DNA of 64,000 nt from Echinostoma caproni (Eukaryota > Platyhelminthes > Trematoda > Plagiorchiida > Echinostomatidae), in contig UZAN01039531.1 in assembly GCA_900618425.1 (NCBI GenBank), positions 34,991 to 98,990 of the forward strand, written 5' to 3'. Below, piece after piece: positions 46,411 to 60,705 of this stretch. Position numbers and translations under genes: made by a program. The notes beneath the pieces are model-generated. The model was not told the DNA's origin and ran no database searches. It worked only from the letters and a program-made list of their open reading frames with translations. The first letter of the stretch is position 1. Each line of letters opens with the position of its first letter.

Positions 46411-48104
46411 TATGAGACACGAAATATGTTTCACCCTCAGAACTCGAGATCGTTAAAACGGGACATAAAAAAGATGATGGTAACTACTAAACGGCTGTGT
46501 GGTACTTCCGCTGGATGGTTTCCGCGAGTGACAAATAAGCGGTTCAAGAAACAACCACCTGCCATATTGCAATCAGACCTTGTCACTCATCGGGTTCAGT
46601 GGGTAATGGGTTATTCAAAATTGCACAATTGCGGACATAATTTAATCAACATTGCCTAGACTAATCCTTATCGTACTACTAAATGGAGCGGTACGAGAAA
46701 AATACACGATGTGACGTATCTGAATCCCGCTTTGTTTTCAAAATAACATATCCCGTTTTACTTGCAGTTGCAAACACTTAATTTTATGCAACACGTATTT
46801 TAGATAAACGTTCTATAAATTGGAATACTCAGCACTTTCAGTCATACATTAATAACATATAAGCTTACAAACTTGTACACATATCGAAGGAAATAAAAAT
46901 ATATCATTCATCTTTTGAAGGGTTTTATTCTTGCTGATCTAGGTTGTTTACCAGAAATTCTGACAACCCCAAATCTTGAAATTCAGTATTATCTTTTCCA
47001 TGTCGTTTTGAGGGATAACAAATACGGTTTCCTCGGGTACCATAACCGATCAATCATTTTTCTTTATTGTGAATGCAATTTTTTCACTACAGTATGTAAT
47101 CGCAATGATTTCACTTTTTTTGTTCACCAAGCAGTTCACAAAGTTTGCCAGTGATTGTCACTTTCTGACAACAAGGCCCCCGTCAGTGTTTTAGAGGAGT
47201 ATCGATTGCAACGTTCCAATGATGATAGTTCATTATATGTGAACGTCAAAGAATAAAAAACAAATTTCTATTATTTGTTCCTTCTAGAACTTATCTTTCA
47301 AACAGCACGAAGGTCGTTAAAATGGAAACAATCGCTGTCGAGTTTTTCATCGCAATGGGGTTTGTTTCACCATCAAAGCGTAATAACTTTCAGCTCTACT
47401 GCACGTGCACCTGGTGAGACCGGACTAATTACGGTTGGTTTGAGCCAGTTGAAATGAGTGTCACGAAAAACGACCAAAAACGATAATAGGCGTATTTGGT
47501 AAATTTCGTTTAAGAACACCAATTCAGTTTCATCGATCGTGCTTTTTTTCAGAGCAGTGGAAACAAACACTGATAGATTTGACACCGAAACCTCAATGAT
47601 GAAGACTACGAGTCAGCAATCGTGTTCATATAAGGAATGGTAAATAAAGCAGGTTTTCTGTCTGGCGAGAACGAACGGAAATCGGAATTAACCAATTATT
47701 TAAGCTGAAGCGTAACGCGAGTGGGTGGAAGTCAGGTTTAGGTGATTGCCGTTTCCAAGTTTTGCAATCAAATGGATTTTGGTCAAATCGTTGCATAATA
47801 TTAGTATAAGTGTGAAGAATGCGAAGGAACCGTATGAACCGTCACTGTGGCGTTCAGCTCGCTCCTTGATCCAGTGATTCTGATCGCGCACAACGATAGC
47901 AACGTGCGGTTTTATCACTGACAACCTAATCCATGTTTGGAACAGATCGGTTTCGTCAGCCATGTGTAAATTGTCTGAGCGGTCTAATGTATTCAAACTT
48001 CAAATGCACTCGGTGAATGCTAGACACGGCTTATCTAGGATCATTTGAGTAACCTGCAGGAGCAACACCACACGAAACCGACTTATGAAGCTGCGCATAC
48101 AAGG
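46411..48104. other. No recognisable gene
   Basis: AT-rich. Apart from the basic frame 46426-46659 noted with the preceding ORF, frames of 60-98 codons on both strands show no recognisable domain. Confidence 0.55.
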
Positions 48105-48215
48105 TGCTGAGCTTCGACCTTGTGGTTCAGAATTCAAGGTTTTGCGGTGCCTAACTCGAAGGCTCGCAGTTCAAGTTCCGCCGAGGGAGACTAAGAAACC
48201 ATACGGATAAGTAAC
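48105..48215 (+). mobile_element. SINE head related to the 30.6 kb copy
   Basis: Shares with the minus-strand SINE at 30.6-30.8 kb the leader AAGGTGcTGA, an A-box region (TGTGGTTCAG, from 48121) and the B-box block TCGCAGTTCAAGTTCC (48164-48179). Overall similarity is moderate, about 60% by eye over 85 nt, and concentrated in the tRNA-like boxes and leader. At the place where the hammerhead should lie (about 48195-48230) only a very weak resemblance remains, so the ribozyme has been lost or was never present. Confidence 0.55.
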
Positions 48216-51200
48216 TGCCCTTTTTCAGCTAAACCACCGATATTTAACAAAAGTTAAGATCTTCGCGTCCAGTGGTGAATGGATGAGGTCCTTCAAGAAT
48301 GAGACGCACAAGAAAAGAACAATACACAAATCCTGGCATCTGTGAGTGTTCACCGACGCATGCGAAAACATGTGACAGTGAGTTCAGCTCGTATTCACAC
48401 GTTTTAAAAGTACTCAAGGCCTATCCGCCCTCTACACATTTATTTGACTTCTGGCTGTCCCGATCTATCTATCAGATTACAACCTGTATGTATATCAGCA
48501 CACTCCTGCCTATAACTGTTGGGCGGTTCTACACTTGGCATGATTTCGATCATCGGAGGGTCTTTTGAAAGGTTAACGTAATTTGTATGGATCCCGCAGC
48601 ACATATATATTTACTGAGAACTAAAATATACAGATATACCTGCAATACTCATTAGCTATGTATGAGCAGTTGAGTGTCAAACAAATTTAAGTAGGGGGGG
48701 GGTGAACTCGTGCTCATTCAAACCTGAAATGTAGATAAGCAATTATGATATGTTTCAAGCGATCAAAAACTTAAGCATCAAACAGTGACGAACGTGTTGC
48801 TTTCCAGAATCAAAATTAACGGTTATCGAGTTTGGTAAGTTATACTTGTGAATTCAAGAGAACCCCCAACGTTCACAGATGCGGTCTCTCAAATAGTATG
48901 TTTACAAGCACATTTAAGTGATACACTACAAATAGTTTATTTCGGAAGTGAGCAATCCCGAAGGGTATCAAGGATATCAATATGGATGGAAACAGCTAGT
49001 TGACTGAAGTCGGCTGAACGCCAGCTACGGGGATCGACCAGTTAGTTTTGTAACAAAGCAAGAGAACCATCGTTGGAGTGATATATTTTTCACTAAATAC
49101 CAAGCATCTGTGTCAGACTTCGTGTGTTTTGCAGACACGAAGACTTAAACGTACAAAGCTAACTGGACACACCACCTTTTATCAATGCGGAAACTAGAAT
49201 GTCGCCCGAATCTGATGCTCTACATTTCGGCTTCGAGATAATATAAATGTGCTGCCAGTTCCGGTTTGCAGAACGGAACTATTATTTGAAATAATGGCGT
49301 TTCCAACTCGAAAATATTTTCATTTACTAGCAATTTTTATTTCCAAAGATTGCTAAAATTGGCTCACGTTTGAAATTGTAGAAATAACGCATAGATATTA
49401 CCCGAATGTAATGAACATTTAGGAAAATATGTTTTCTCAGACCGGTCGGTCTCTTTGATCTCATGTTTGAGATTCCATGGGTGAATTTACAACAAAAATG
49501 TTTCAGTGCACATCCTTTGATAACGAACCGAATACATTAGATGATGTGTTGCTTCCAGATTGCACAGACAGTGTACAACATCCAACAGACCTAGCGCAGC
49601 AACTTACGGGTAATTAAACTGTAATGGTATAGCAAACCTACCTAATGACATGGTACCTTGTTCCAGTGTGTTTGCTGAAAACTGTTATGATTTGTTTTCC
49701 AGTCACACAAACAATTTTGCATCTCACTGAACAAATTATTTCTGACATACTTGCATCAAACGAAAGATGCACGCTCATTAAAATTTAACTGACTTAAGAA
49801 AGGAACTTTTAAATGTGAGGAGTTTGCACATCAACGTTTAGTTTGCTGTCGCTTTTATGAATGCAATCAAATTGTTGAAGTGCATACTCAGTACTTCCCA
49901 TGGATCTACCAGGTTGTTCCTCACTTACAGATTGAATCGGTTAGCTTGTCAAAAGTCTGCCGGGATAAGTATTCACAGTGAATTTAATCATAGTGGTTAT
50001 ATCTGAAAGTAAATAAAATTAGTTTGCTGGGCATAGTGCGAAAAGTCGGCCAAATGTTGTTCATAGTCAGACAACTGTCAAACATTTTGAAACACTAGAG
50101 ACGTGACAATCCGAAAGGTCTTCCTGTGCCTCACATTATTATAGTATATTATATTATATATTATTAAAATTATTATTATTATATTATATATTATTATACG
50201 AAAACCACGTTTTATTCGCAATACCATGCACGTCAGAGAGGTTTCCGATGAATCACTTCTTCTATTTACTTCTTGCATGAGAGACGAATAAAGCAAAATA
50301 GACATGTCTTTGCTAGAAACTTTCGGCATAGCACAACACGAAGGGGTAATTGAGTTCAGGAGATTAAACAACGTTAGACGCCTTGGACAGGGAATAAATT
50401 TTACTCATTGCAGGATATGTTACGGCCAATTCTCCAGAAGGATGGCGTAACATGGAGTCCTGTCAAAATAAAATAAGCGATTATGACTGAAAATATGTTT
50501 TGACCGCTGAATTCGTCAGGAATAACTATAGACTGCAGAAGTCCGTAATAGTTCCGATAGGTTCCGTTAACCATTAATGCATTCATGCTGCCTCAACTCA
50601 CTACAAACTGCCTCAACATACTGTATTGAATCCGGACTGCTGGGATGTGGTGCAGTGTTTGTGGTTGATTAAATAAAATCAGAAACGAGATTGTGAAACA
50701 CCTTAAACGTAATCTGCTTGAAGTCTTTGGCATAAATATAAAAAGCAAATGTTCATGATTTTTTTCCTTCGAATAAACTTTGCATTCGATGAATCAGTCG
50801 TATTACCTTGGTCGTCATAGTATTGCTCATTAGAGAACATTATGATCTTTGCGGTGCCATACTTTTCACTAAAAAGCATAGAAACCAGGGAAATCGATAA
50901 GGTTAGATATTATAACTCGTTTTACTTTGATAGGTTTATTCTTTGCCAGTAGCTCTCAAAAGTTGATGTTGCTCGGTTTTTGTTCATGAGCAAAAGTATT
51001 ATCATAGATTGTATGAATATGCATGAAATAAAAGAATGGCATGCGTGTTTGTTGCTGTGCAGACAAGTTGGAATATGGTGAATGTTGTGTAGGTTCCATA
51101 TATAAGGAGTGACAGAAAAAAAGTAACACACGGCTCACCTATGGAATGAATCGTACACAGAACCTTATCGACCTTTTCGATATGGTCTTCTGTGTGCCTT

Positions 51201-54029
51201 GATTTTGTATTGTATACCGTAAAAATTACATTGGATTAAAATTTCGGTGAAAGTCAAAATCGAGTCATGTGTAACATCTACGTACGCAACAAATTTCCAA
51301 AAATGAAATGGCGACTGGCTGACAGGTCAAGAGCCCTGGTTGAATCTACCGCTAACTGTTGTGTGCGTGCATAAAGTGGCAAATGATGAATCGAGATGAG
51401 AAAATATTTACTGAATCCCAAAAGCAACAGTTCTTTGATCATATTTCAAATTTGGAGGGAATTTGGTTTGGAGACTCAGTACATATGCTTGTTTTTCTCA
51501 TTATCTGGTTTGTTACCGGTCGTTGCTTCAGTAATTGTACAAACCATTCGGGAACGTACTTTAACGTTATCTATGACAAACTAGGTTATACCCACAATTG
51601 TATGCTTAGTCAAGCACATGCAGGTGGACTGGAGCATGAGATGTAAAGTGTTCAGCCCGGTACTGTCCTTGTTCTAGTATTTTTGAAGGCTTATCATTTT
51701 TGTTCCTTTACAGCCAATTGAAAACAGGTGCACCGCAGGGCCGGTTTTGAGTTATTCAAAGGAACCATCCAAAAATCCTTATTGTTTGTTGTACGCTAGA
51801 ACGCGTTGCTACTTGGTCGGTCTTCATGATCAAAGTTGTTTTGAACAACGTTTCCAAGCATTTGGGTAGTCAAAAGCGTTAGTTTTGTGGCCTCTTATTA
51901 TGCTGAAGTTCATTTATAGGCTGCAGGTACTTTGCATCTTGTTCCTAAAAATTATGTTTGATTCATGTTAGTAGGCCAGTGTTGTAGGTCTTCAGAACTG
52001 TCTGCATAATTCAACTATTGATTTAGATTATCGTGGATTCTTTAACTAGATTTCAGTACAGTGATAAATTCAATATTTTGCATTATATAAAATGGTAAAC
52101 AGGAAAATATCAAGGAGGGAATTAAAAACTTTGTCACGTGCAGTAATTTACTCTGTTCTAGAAGTCGCAAATTCTTGCGTGACTTAGGAACACAAAATCA
52201 ACCGGCATAAATTCCACGTTCTCCGTTTTGCGGTTTTTCCATCCTGCCCTGCTGTACCTGGTTCATTTGTAGTCTCACACTTCGTGCAATCATTTCATAT
52301 ATGTATTTCCTGGAAACATCTCATTTGTGCGACTTGGTATTATATATATGATACATGTTCTTATTTGGAAAAAGCAGAGTGACTATTTATTCCAGGAAGA
52401 GACCGCAAAATGACCAGATTCGACAAACATTCTGGTCACCTTTGCTTGTTTCGCCGCTTTCCCTTTGAAGCAGTGTTTCGTCTAAGCTTCTTGACTGAGA
52501 AATAGTAAATTCTAACTCAAAATGTTTGTCCAGGAAATGTAATAAGATATAATATTTAGGTGCTATTAAATGAGTGGTGATACAAAGGACACTTGTTGAG
52601 TTTATCGCCCACTTGTAATTCATTCATTTCCTAAAAAGAATTCCTGCACGGAGACTTAGGTGGGGCTGGGCAACTATTACACCTCGTTCTGCTAGCAATA
52701 AATGCTGAAATGCCTATCGATAGCACGCGTCAAATGTGAACCAAAGGTACCTGTGTGACAGGATCAGTGTACAACAGGAAGAGAGAATAAACTGCTCTTT
52801 CCTACACATCGCTTATTTTAATCCAATATGTTACTACATCAAATATACGCAATGAAAAGCGTGTTCATGTTCACATGTTCACATGCAAATTAGGCGACAA
52901 AGCAATGGGGCGAATAAAGACAACAGGTAGTTATTTATATAAGTGGCTAGATAGTTGGTGGGGTCGAAGTCTGTAACGCGCACGCTTGAAATCAGTGGGA
53001 CATGCTCGTATTGCTTCAACTATCTATCAGTGCCCAGTGCAATGTTCAGATAATGATCTTGGCAACTCAGTAAGAGGTATTACCCCCTTATAGCTCTCTC
53101 ACGCTAGAACCGATAAGAGCAAATCGGTTTTTTTACGACATGTTTCGTTTGCAGATACATGAGTATTGCGGAATAAAATATTCCGACAAACGCTATCGCA
53201 GTGAGCCAAATGATCCCGAAAAACTAAGTGAAAATTCACTATTTACCAAACCACGTAAGTAATCGAGGACAGTTTTTGTGTCGCTTATATACCTTCAGTG
53301 AATGTTAGGATTGATAATAAATTATAATTGAACGCTACACATTGAGCGCATGGTAAATGAAACTAAGAAGACACACTTTATCGTTGCATGTAATTCTCAA
53401 TTGAAAGCATTATAATATGTATCCACCAATTTTAAATGCAGTTTTATATAAAATAATATTTGAATTCCTTCTAAAAGCGAACTATTGCTAGTTTTTTTGG
53501 TAAACCAGTGTAGCCTGGATATGAATCCCGTGGTAGTTTTGGTGAATTATAAGTGCTCCTAGTGTTGGATGGTGTGGAACACTCATGATGACAATGTATT
53601 TCTACCTGCGAGTATGCACAAAGCATCCCTAGTTCGCAAGGATCAGAATTAATAACTCCATGTCTAAATCGATGAGTGTGTTCATCAGAACGCATCAGGC
53701 AGTGTGACAGGGAGATATCATCTTATTTTGGTCAGTAAAATAAGTCATAGAGAGTAGACAACAAGAGCAATAAAGATAGTGTTATTGGCTCTTCCCAAAA
53801 CAGAAGGCGGAGGCTTATGCGCAACGAATAAAATGCAGCGAAAATCTTATGATAGTTAAATGTGCTTTTGTCTATTCAATTATTTATGTTTAAATAGTCT
53901 GACAAAGCGCATTAAAAACAACAACAGTGTGACGAGTAAGCTGGTTTTCAGTTGTTCATAAGGATTTCATTACATCACATTAAATACAGTTTATGTTCAC
54001 ATCTAAACGGATTGTTTTCGATTGAAGGA
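48216..54029. other. No recognisable gene
   Basis: AT-rich, with an AT-only microsatellite at 50134-50197 and a G9 run at 48694-48702. Frames of 60-97 codons (for example 50078-50371 minus and 51359-51646 plus) show nothing recognisable. Confidence 0.55.
50134..50197. repeat. TAT/ATT microsatellite
   Basis: Consists almost only of A and T in ATT and TATAT units, with one G. Simple sequence with no gene attached. Confidence 0.9.
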
Positions 54030-54340
54030 CAAAGTGCAAATTATGCAGCCCTATTCATCCACCCGTTCCTGTAGGACTGGGTTCATTGGCCGCACGACCA
54101 GGAGCTTCCCCGATAGCTGTCGTGAATACCACTCTGTTTGGCTGGGGACAGTAATAATTAAGACAATCACTAGTGCGGTGCTTCCGCTTTTCGCTGGGTC
54201 ACATCTGTGGGTGGATGTGCAAAAAGTGGGAATTCACCAAACTAACACCGAGAATAGATCGTTTATTTTATTGCATTCACGTTCAACACATTTCGTATTA
54301 CCGGAGAAACCGAACTATGACTGGTGCGTTTGGAAAGATG
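54030..54340 (+). mobile_element. Penelope-like fragment (GIY-YIG domain)
   Basis: The frame starting at 54022 reads TGFIGRTTRSFPDSCREYHS followed by VWLGTVIIKTITSAVLP and SHLWVDVQKV. These are the GIY-YIG landmarks FIGRTTR...R.EYHS.WL and SAV..L..SHL of Penelope-like proteins. The closing block of the domain is blurred, with frame changes near 54230-54330. The RT part is absent and no terminal repeat could be recognised nearby. Confidence 0.76.
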
Positions 54341-57300
54341 TTTGACAGAATTCAGAAGGTGTATACCAAAAATCGTCTTGAAAGGCATACAAACGGCTGT
54401 ATGTGCCCCTATTTGAACTGTGAACTCCGTATGGAATGCACCAAATGAACATTAAGAATCTCTGATTGCATTCCACTTCTCTGCACGAAAGTTCGCTCAG
54501 TTATGCATGCCATTCTGGTCACTTTGAACAGCAGCAAACCCATACGGTATTTAGTGCACACAATGTTTCTCACAAAAAATGTCGGATATAAACTGGCTGA
54601 ATTTGTACGTGATATTTATGAACAGTTGTTAATGGAATGTATTTCTTTTCAGACGACTACCTCTAATCCTTAACGGTTACAGCGGGAAAACCAAGGTTTT
54701 CATTTGAAAACTTGATAGTGAATGGTGATAATCCGCATAATCATGTTCAAAGTCAACTTCAAAAGGATGCATTATATACGAGAAACTCAAGGGAATAAAA
54801 AAACGAAAGAGATTATTAGAGATTGCACTGCTTCACAAGAAAACTTGAGGAGCATTTCCTCTCTCGTTTCGGCCAGCTATAGGTCGCTTCTGATCACGGC
54901 ATTTGTCGCTTAACTAAAAAACAAACTTACCCTATTCAGTATATAAATGTATTCCTTTTTATAGGTACTTTGACACTCTACCTAGGAGTTACGTGCACTT
55001 TAAAAAAATCAGAATATAGATAACCAAGACACTTGATTCATGATACCTAAAGACATGATTCGGTCACATGTGAATTTTGAATGCACACCCTACCTGTTTC
55101 AATTCAGGATTGAGGGAAACAAAGTGTGGTTGAGTTCTGGATCCGACCGGTCGATGTTTAAAGTGCATTATGGTCATGGACACGCCAACACTGGCATTTG
55201 CCTCAGAATACGATAGTGCATCACGCAGTTAATAGAGCTTCTGATGGCTACGGAACCACAACACTCCTAGCTGAAAAGACAAGTTAGCTTTTTGTGTTAT
55301 GCCACCCAAGTCGAAGTACTGCTTATGCATGCTGGGTGCGCAGTACAAAAATTGGGCCTATGGAAATTTCTCCAATCCACCTCAAATCAGTTGCTCAGGT
55401 TTTATGCATGACAACGCATGCTCTGTTTTCCTGTGCTTTCGTCGAACTTAACGGGTGGGAGGCGGTGGTCAGAACATGACGTTTTATCGGAGTATGACCA
55501 AGTAAGCCCTTGTTTTGACTCCTTTTGATCGTTTCCGCCTTTCTGGTCAGGGAACAAGAAACAGCCGCTGCCATTGATTAGAAATGGCAGGGCGTATGAC
55601 CTAAAAAACGGTGGCGTAATTACTATGTCATCTGTCAACAAAATCGGATTGCCCCGTAGACGACAAAGTACCTCGGAAAAATAACAAAACGTCAATGATG
55701 GAAAACTAGAGAAGTATTGTTCTCAATCCCTATAAGAAATTTTATTTCATAGTTTCTTCTAAATCAAGTTCCTAGTTTTTGGTTTACTTTATGTAACGTT
55801 GGTTTGATGATTGTTTCTCGGTCGGTATAATATGGATAACTGGATGGACTGTTTTAACTGTTTTAATAATCAGAAAGCCTTTTTCTGTTGTTCAACAACT
55901 GTAACAGTTTTAGAATAAACTTCCTTTATAAAACGATCAAATTTAATTGGTTTTGTGATTACTTTGTAACTCGATAACACCAGCTGCTGTGAATACTTGT
56001 CATCTGACTAGGGTTCTTTCCCATTGAAAGAAGGTAGGCTCTGTTGTATTTTAGTTACTTTTGGGAAGAATCATCCGCACACACAAAATTCACATGGATA
56101 AACCATCATGACTACTACTGTTATACATGAAACTCAGATATAGAACATTATAGCCGCGAAGCTTGATGTTGTTTTAAGTTTGTAGCCTTAGTCTTGTTAA
56201 AAATAAATAAAATGATAAATACAACTAACTTTTAATCCTGTTTGATGACTGTATCCTAAATGAATTTGGTGCAATAGAAGGCTATGTCTTCCCACATCCC
56301 GATGAATGGAATCGGATCGATCGGTATAATTTTTTCCGGTTTTATCTCTCTCCAGTAAATCTCAGTCAAGATTATTGAAATAAGCATCGAGAAGATAGCC
56401 CCCACTTTGGATTTCAGGGCACAACGTAGACACTTGTATAGTAGAAGATGAGTTGTGCATGTGGAGACAAACTGAAGCAATATAAAAAGATATTTTATCC
56501 TTGCAAACGCTTTCTCTAACATGGGCATCCGTTTAAAATGATAAACCATCAATATTACAGACAACTCCATTCATTATCCACCATTCACATAATTGCTTGT
56601 GTTTTAGAATGGGTATTGATTTGTTGTACCCATTAGGAGGAGAATTGGTAAATGTTTAATCCTCACGAGCATTTAGCCTACCGTCTTTCAGCTCCGCTTC
56701 AACCCTTCCCGGTCTCTCTCTTATTGGTAGCGTTTAGTGTCTTCGGTGTACTTCATTTCTATTCATAATTTGGTAAAAAGGTGTTAAACATAGTAGAATA
56801 TANAGAATATATTTATCATCAAATGTTATTGCGGAGCATTATTGAAATCAGGAAATATTTTCCATGTGATTTCAAAGACAAACCGGTCTGCATTTTAGTG
56901 TTCCTTTGTGGATTTCGCTGAATACGGTTTGGAACAACAGCTCATGCCCCCCCACTGAGAAAGCATTTCGGAGTCACTGCTGTCCTTGGGGATTCAATTA
57001 GTGAAATCACATTGGGAATCGCCATGTGTACAGATCAGATGCCAGGTTTTGGGATCGTAATAAACACCCTCTTCGTGGGCGGGATACCCAGGGGAGTTAG
57101 GAAAGTAGCACGCACTGCTGAAGTGTCCCAACGAAGAAGGAACAATTATCAAGTGCACCTTTTATCCTTTTTTTATTGCGGACCGTATTGCGAAAACCAC
57201 AGCTGAAGAACGCCTAAATTTTGGCACAACTTTGAGGTAAACAATAGTAGAAATCACGGGCAACTTGTCGGATGACTTTATCTCGGAATCGTTTTTGCCT

Positions 57301-59769
57301 TTAATGCACGGACCACCACTGCACATTAAATTTACTTGATTTGCTCAACCGACTGGTGCTTCGTTGAACCAAGCATCTTTTTGTATTAAACAAATATACC
57401 AAAGCGTATGCGTAACCCGATTTTAAAACCTAAATTGAAGTAAAACATTAGAAAGAAGTAAGAGAAGGGAACGTAAGATCAATTTTGTAAAACAACTAGA
57501 CACAATTGTAGAAGTTACTAAATCAAAGCGTCTTCAGTTTACCCTAAAATTTCACAAAATATATATACCCGGTTAGGTTACCTACACCTCTTTTGAACGC
57601 TTTGTGTCCATAACTTTCAATGTTATACGAGAAACTGCGGATTGGTTCCGATAGTCTGTTCCGATACGCGTCAGCATTACCAAGAGTGTGGTCAGACCGG
57701 TAGACAGTCAAACAGACAGGCCAAAAGGGGAGGGGATGATTGTGAGAGGAAAAAGGGAACATAACCTCAATCACGCATCACAGGCATCTCAGTTGTGGCA
57801 AACAAATTCCCGTTAGCACACTTTTATTGCGTTCACTTTAACAAACTATGAACACCGCGAAGACAACTTGTACGATCTGGTCTTATAAGTGACGTGCTTT
57901 TAAAAGCACTACAAACAGCGCTGTTGTTCATTTTACGAATGGATCAATAACATTTTGAAATCGGAAGAGCAGACAGAAAGAATTATATGCCCCAACGTAT
58001 TTCATAGCGCTTAACTGGCTCTCTTCCAATGGCCAACGAAACATATGTGTCCGATGACCTGGCTGGTATTGACTCAGAATGGANATCGGTGGGATGAGCC
58101 AAACTGTTACAACTCCTGTTCGGCAGTTTGCCACTTGTCTCCTCTCGGGATTTTTTGTAGTTGGAATTCTTCGTAAGTCTCTTGTACATTGTATGTTGTT
58201 TTTTGATGTTAGTGGCTTAAATTGAACATACGGTTCCGCCAGACGAATTGCGACAGTATCTTGTCAATCAGTTATCCAACCAACTCTTTGATGCGGTTAG
58301 ATATCATAAAGAGACCGCGAAACTACGAAATATATATAAAGAACTAGGAGAATGTGATTCCCAGCATTGCACTGTGTTCGTGGGAAAATATTGCGAAGGA
58401 TTTAATTCTGTGTAGAAAAACATTGGAAGAAGGATGGCAATATGTGGAACGCTAGAAACCACAAAATGAATGCACGACCATGTTAAAATAATGCATCACT
58501 GATCAACCTACCGCTGGGGTTGTTGCGCAATCCAATTTGACATATTGCCAATTGATTTTGTCCAATGCATGTGTCAAACAAAATCAGTTTAGCCACGTGA
58601 GTGGCTAGTTCGACAAAGCTCTCTACTCAATGTAATCTGGTGGTTGTTAATCAATTTGATTTTTTTTGTAAATCAAAGTTGGCATACCCCTTTAGGAAAT
58701 TATACATCTATACGTGTGTCACAGAAATGGTGATCACAGTGCAAACTTCTAAACGGTATGCTTTGACATTTCAGTTCCTTATAGAAATTATGACAGAGCT
58801 AGTTTCCGTTGGGGTTTGTATTTCATTCGTTTCATGAAGCCACAATTATAGCTCGGGAAACATGAGGTTAGATACCTTGTTTTGACGAGTAACTTCAGGT
58901 ATTTATGCTTTTGCATAACAAGAGGTGCCTTCAAATGAATAAGCATCCAGTTACCCTAATATACATGTTGATTGAATAGCACTCTTCAAGTTGATTTTAT
59001 CGCTTCAAATTAACAAAACAATAGTGCGCGAAACTATCTATCTATAAAAAGGATCTTTACAGCCTGCAAATAAACGTTTCTGTCCATGTATTAGGACGTT
59101 CGAAATAAATTGCTCCAGTCAAAGGCACATTAATCCTAGACATGACGCGGATAAGTGGATTTTTTTCAATTTTTAGATCGATTATGAGCGGAAACACTTT
59201 TCAAATAGTTTGATACCATTTATATATTGTTCAAAGGGAGAACGTAGGAAACTAAAATTAAAGAAATTGAAAGGATATAAATGCAGTGCAGATTATAATA
59301 AATTTACCAATGTCGAAATCACTTTTTAATAGACGAGCATGTCTCAAATAATTCCTCTCCTTTCAAAAGCCACCAGGTTGTTACCGATGCAATAGACTGT
59401 AGGGCTTAGTTGTACTGTATGAAGCCCTTAATAGAATAAAAATTGTAGCTTCGATTACTCGCGGACGGTCAAGTAGTAGTAGTAGAATACAACGGGAATT
59501 TTGAATTCTGCAGCGCCATTTAGCTCAAAAGGTATATATACAACTTTTGTGGATTTATTCGTCATCAAATCAATTTCCAGGACACCAAATGCTTTCCTAA
59601 ACTAGCACGTTAATGAGATCTTTATGTGTTATCGTGCGAATTGCACCTCTTGTGAAATTTTTCAACAATGTGAGAAATAAGTTCAAGCCGATTATCAAGG
59701 TGGCAGTGGAAGGAAACATAGCCCAAGTTAGCAAGTTGGTCTCAGATTGCGCAGTACCAATCAAATGCA
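54341..59769. other. No recognisable gene
   Basis: AT-rich. Single N at 56803 and 58084. Frames at 55402-55695, 56256-56570 and 57012-57206 have no recognisable domain. A (TAG)4 run lies at 59473-59485, and the segment 59380-59450 ends in an A-rich AATAGAATAAAAATT that could be the tail of an old retroposon, which I cannot define. Confidence 0.5.
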
Positions 59770-60705
59770 AATTCTTCTCATTTTAACAAGCAATTTTCGT
59801 TCTCTGTTGGGAAAAGTCGAGGAGGTAGTGGATATCACACGGAAAAGGAGTACATCATCTAGGAATTATTATGCTACAAGAATTGTGATTGCACGAAGAA
59901 ATCCCCAGTGAAATTTTACAACTGGGTAGATATAAATTATATCTGGTTGACCGTCCCACGACTGCACGTAAACGAGACGGTGTTGCAAGTTACCTTAGTG
60001 ACAACTGGAGTAAATCAACCGCCCTTATCTATGAATACTCCACGGACAAAATCAGTTGCCACATCATCGAATGCAAGCCCCGTATTTTGGAGTAAACTTT
60101 AATAAATAAATAGTAGTAATAGTAAATATCAGCGGCTGACATCAACATCAATTTCGCTCAACGCACTGGGTCTACAAAATTTGGTACAATTACCTACCAG
60201 ACTCAATTCACTACTAGATTTCGTTTTTATAAAAGACCGCAATTTTTCGAAGTCCACAAACGTGCTCCTCTGAGCTGTTCAGATGATTGTATCTTAAAAG
60301 TAGGTTCAACTGTATACAGTAGAACTAACCAGTACACGTTTTTAAGAAGGCCCTCCAAGATATTGAGTCAAAGAAATTGTTCATCGAAGAACCTTGAAAG
60401 GCTAAGATCCATGATTGGAACCACAGAGTTTTCGGCGGTTTCCGATCAGAACCCTTCTGTCCTCTGTGAACATGTTAAGGACTACCTTAATTTCGGTTTT
60501 AACCAGTGTTGGCCACTGAAACGGTCTACATCCATAAAGACAGATATTCATCATCGCTAATAAAACAGATACACAGGCGGAAAGAACAGGCCTATAAACT
60601 AGGACAAAGAATTCATAACAAGCGGCTTACCATTTCGGTCAAAGCCGAAATAAACAAATTGTACGTTGACACATTCCTGGAAAGCTCTAGTTGTCGTGGC
60701 AGGTG
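59770..60705 (+). mobile_element. LINE fragment: endonuclease and linker
   Basis: A third CR1/Jockey-like LINE, represented by the first part of ORF2. The endonuclease N-terminus SNFRSLLGKVEEVVDITRK is at about 59782-59840. After a frame change, LHEEIPSEILQLGRYKLY follows (from 59889), then VDRPTTARKRDGV and SCHIIECKPRIL. An A/T-rich insertion or deletion scar at 60098-60128 interrupts the domain. Beyond it come a DININF block (usual GDFNINF), LNSLLDFVFIKD, a SDDCIL in place of SDHCIL near 60275, and the basic linker to 60705. The RT does not follow. Both catalytic blocks are altered, so it is inactive. Confidence 0.87.

Noticed and set aside
52955..53000. GTAACGCGCACGCTT, similar to the start of the 10 kb SINE
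   Set aside because: The match is limited to about 16 nt, no B box follows at the right distance and no ribozyme is present. Too weak to call.
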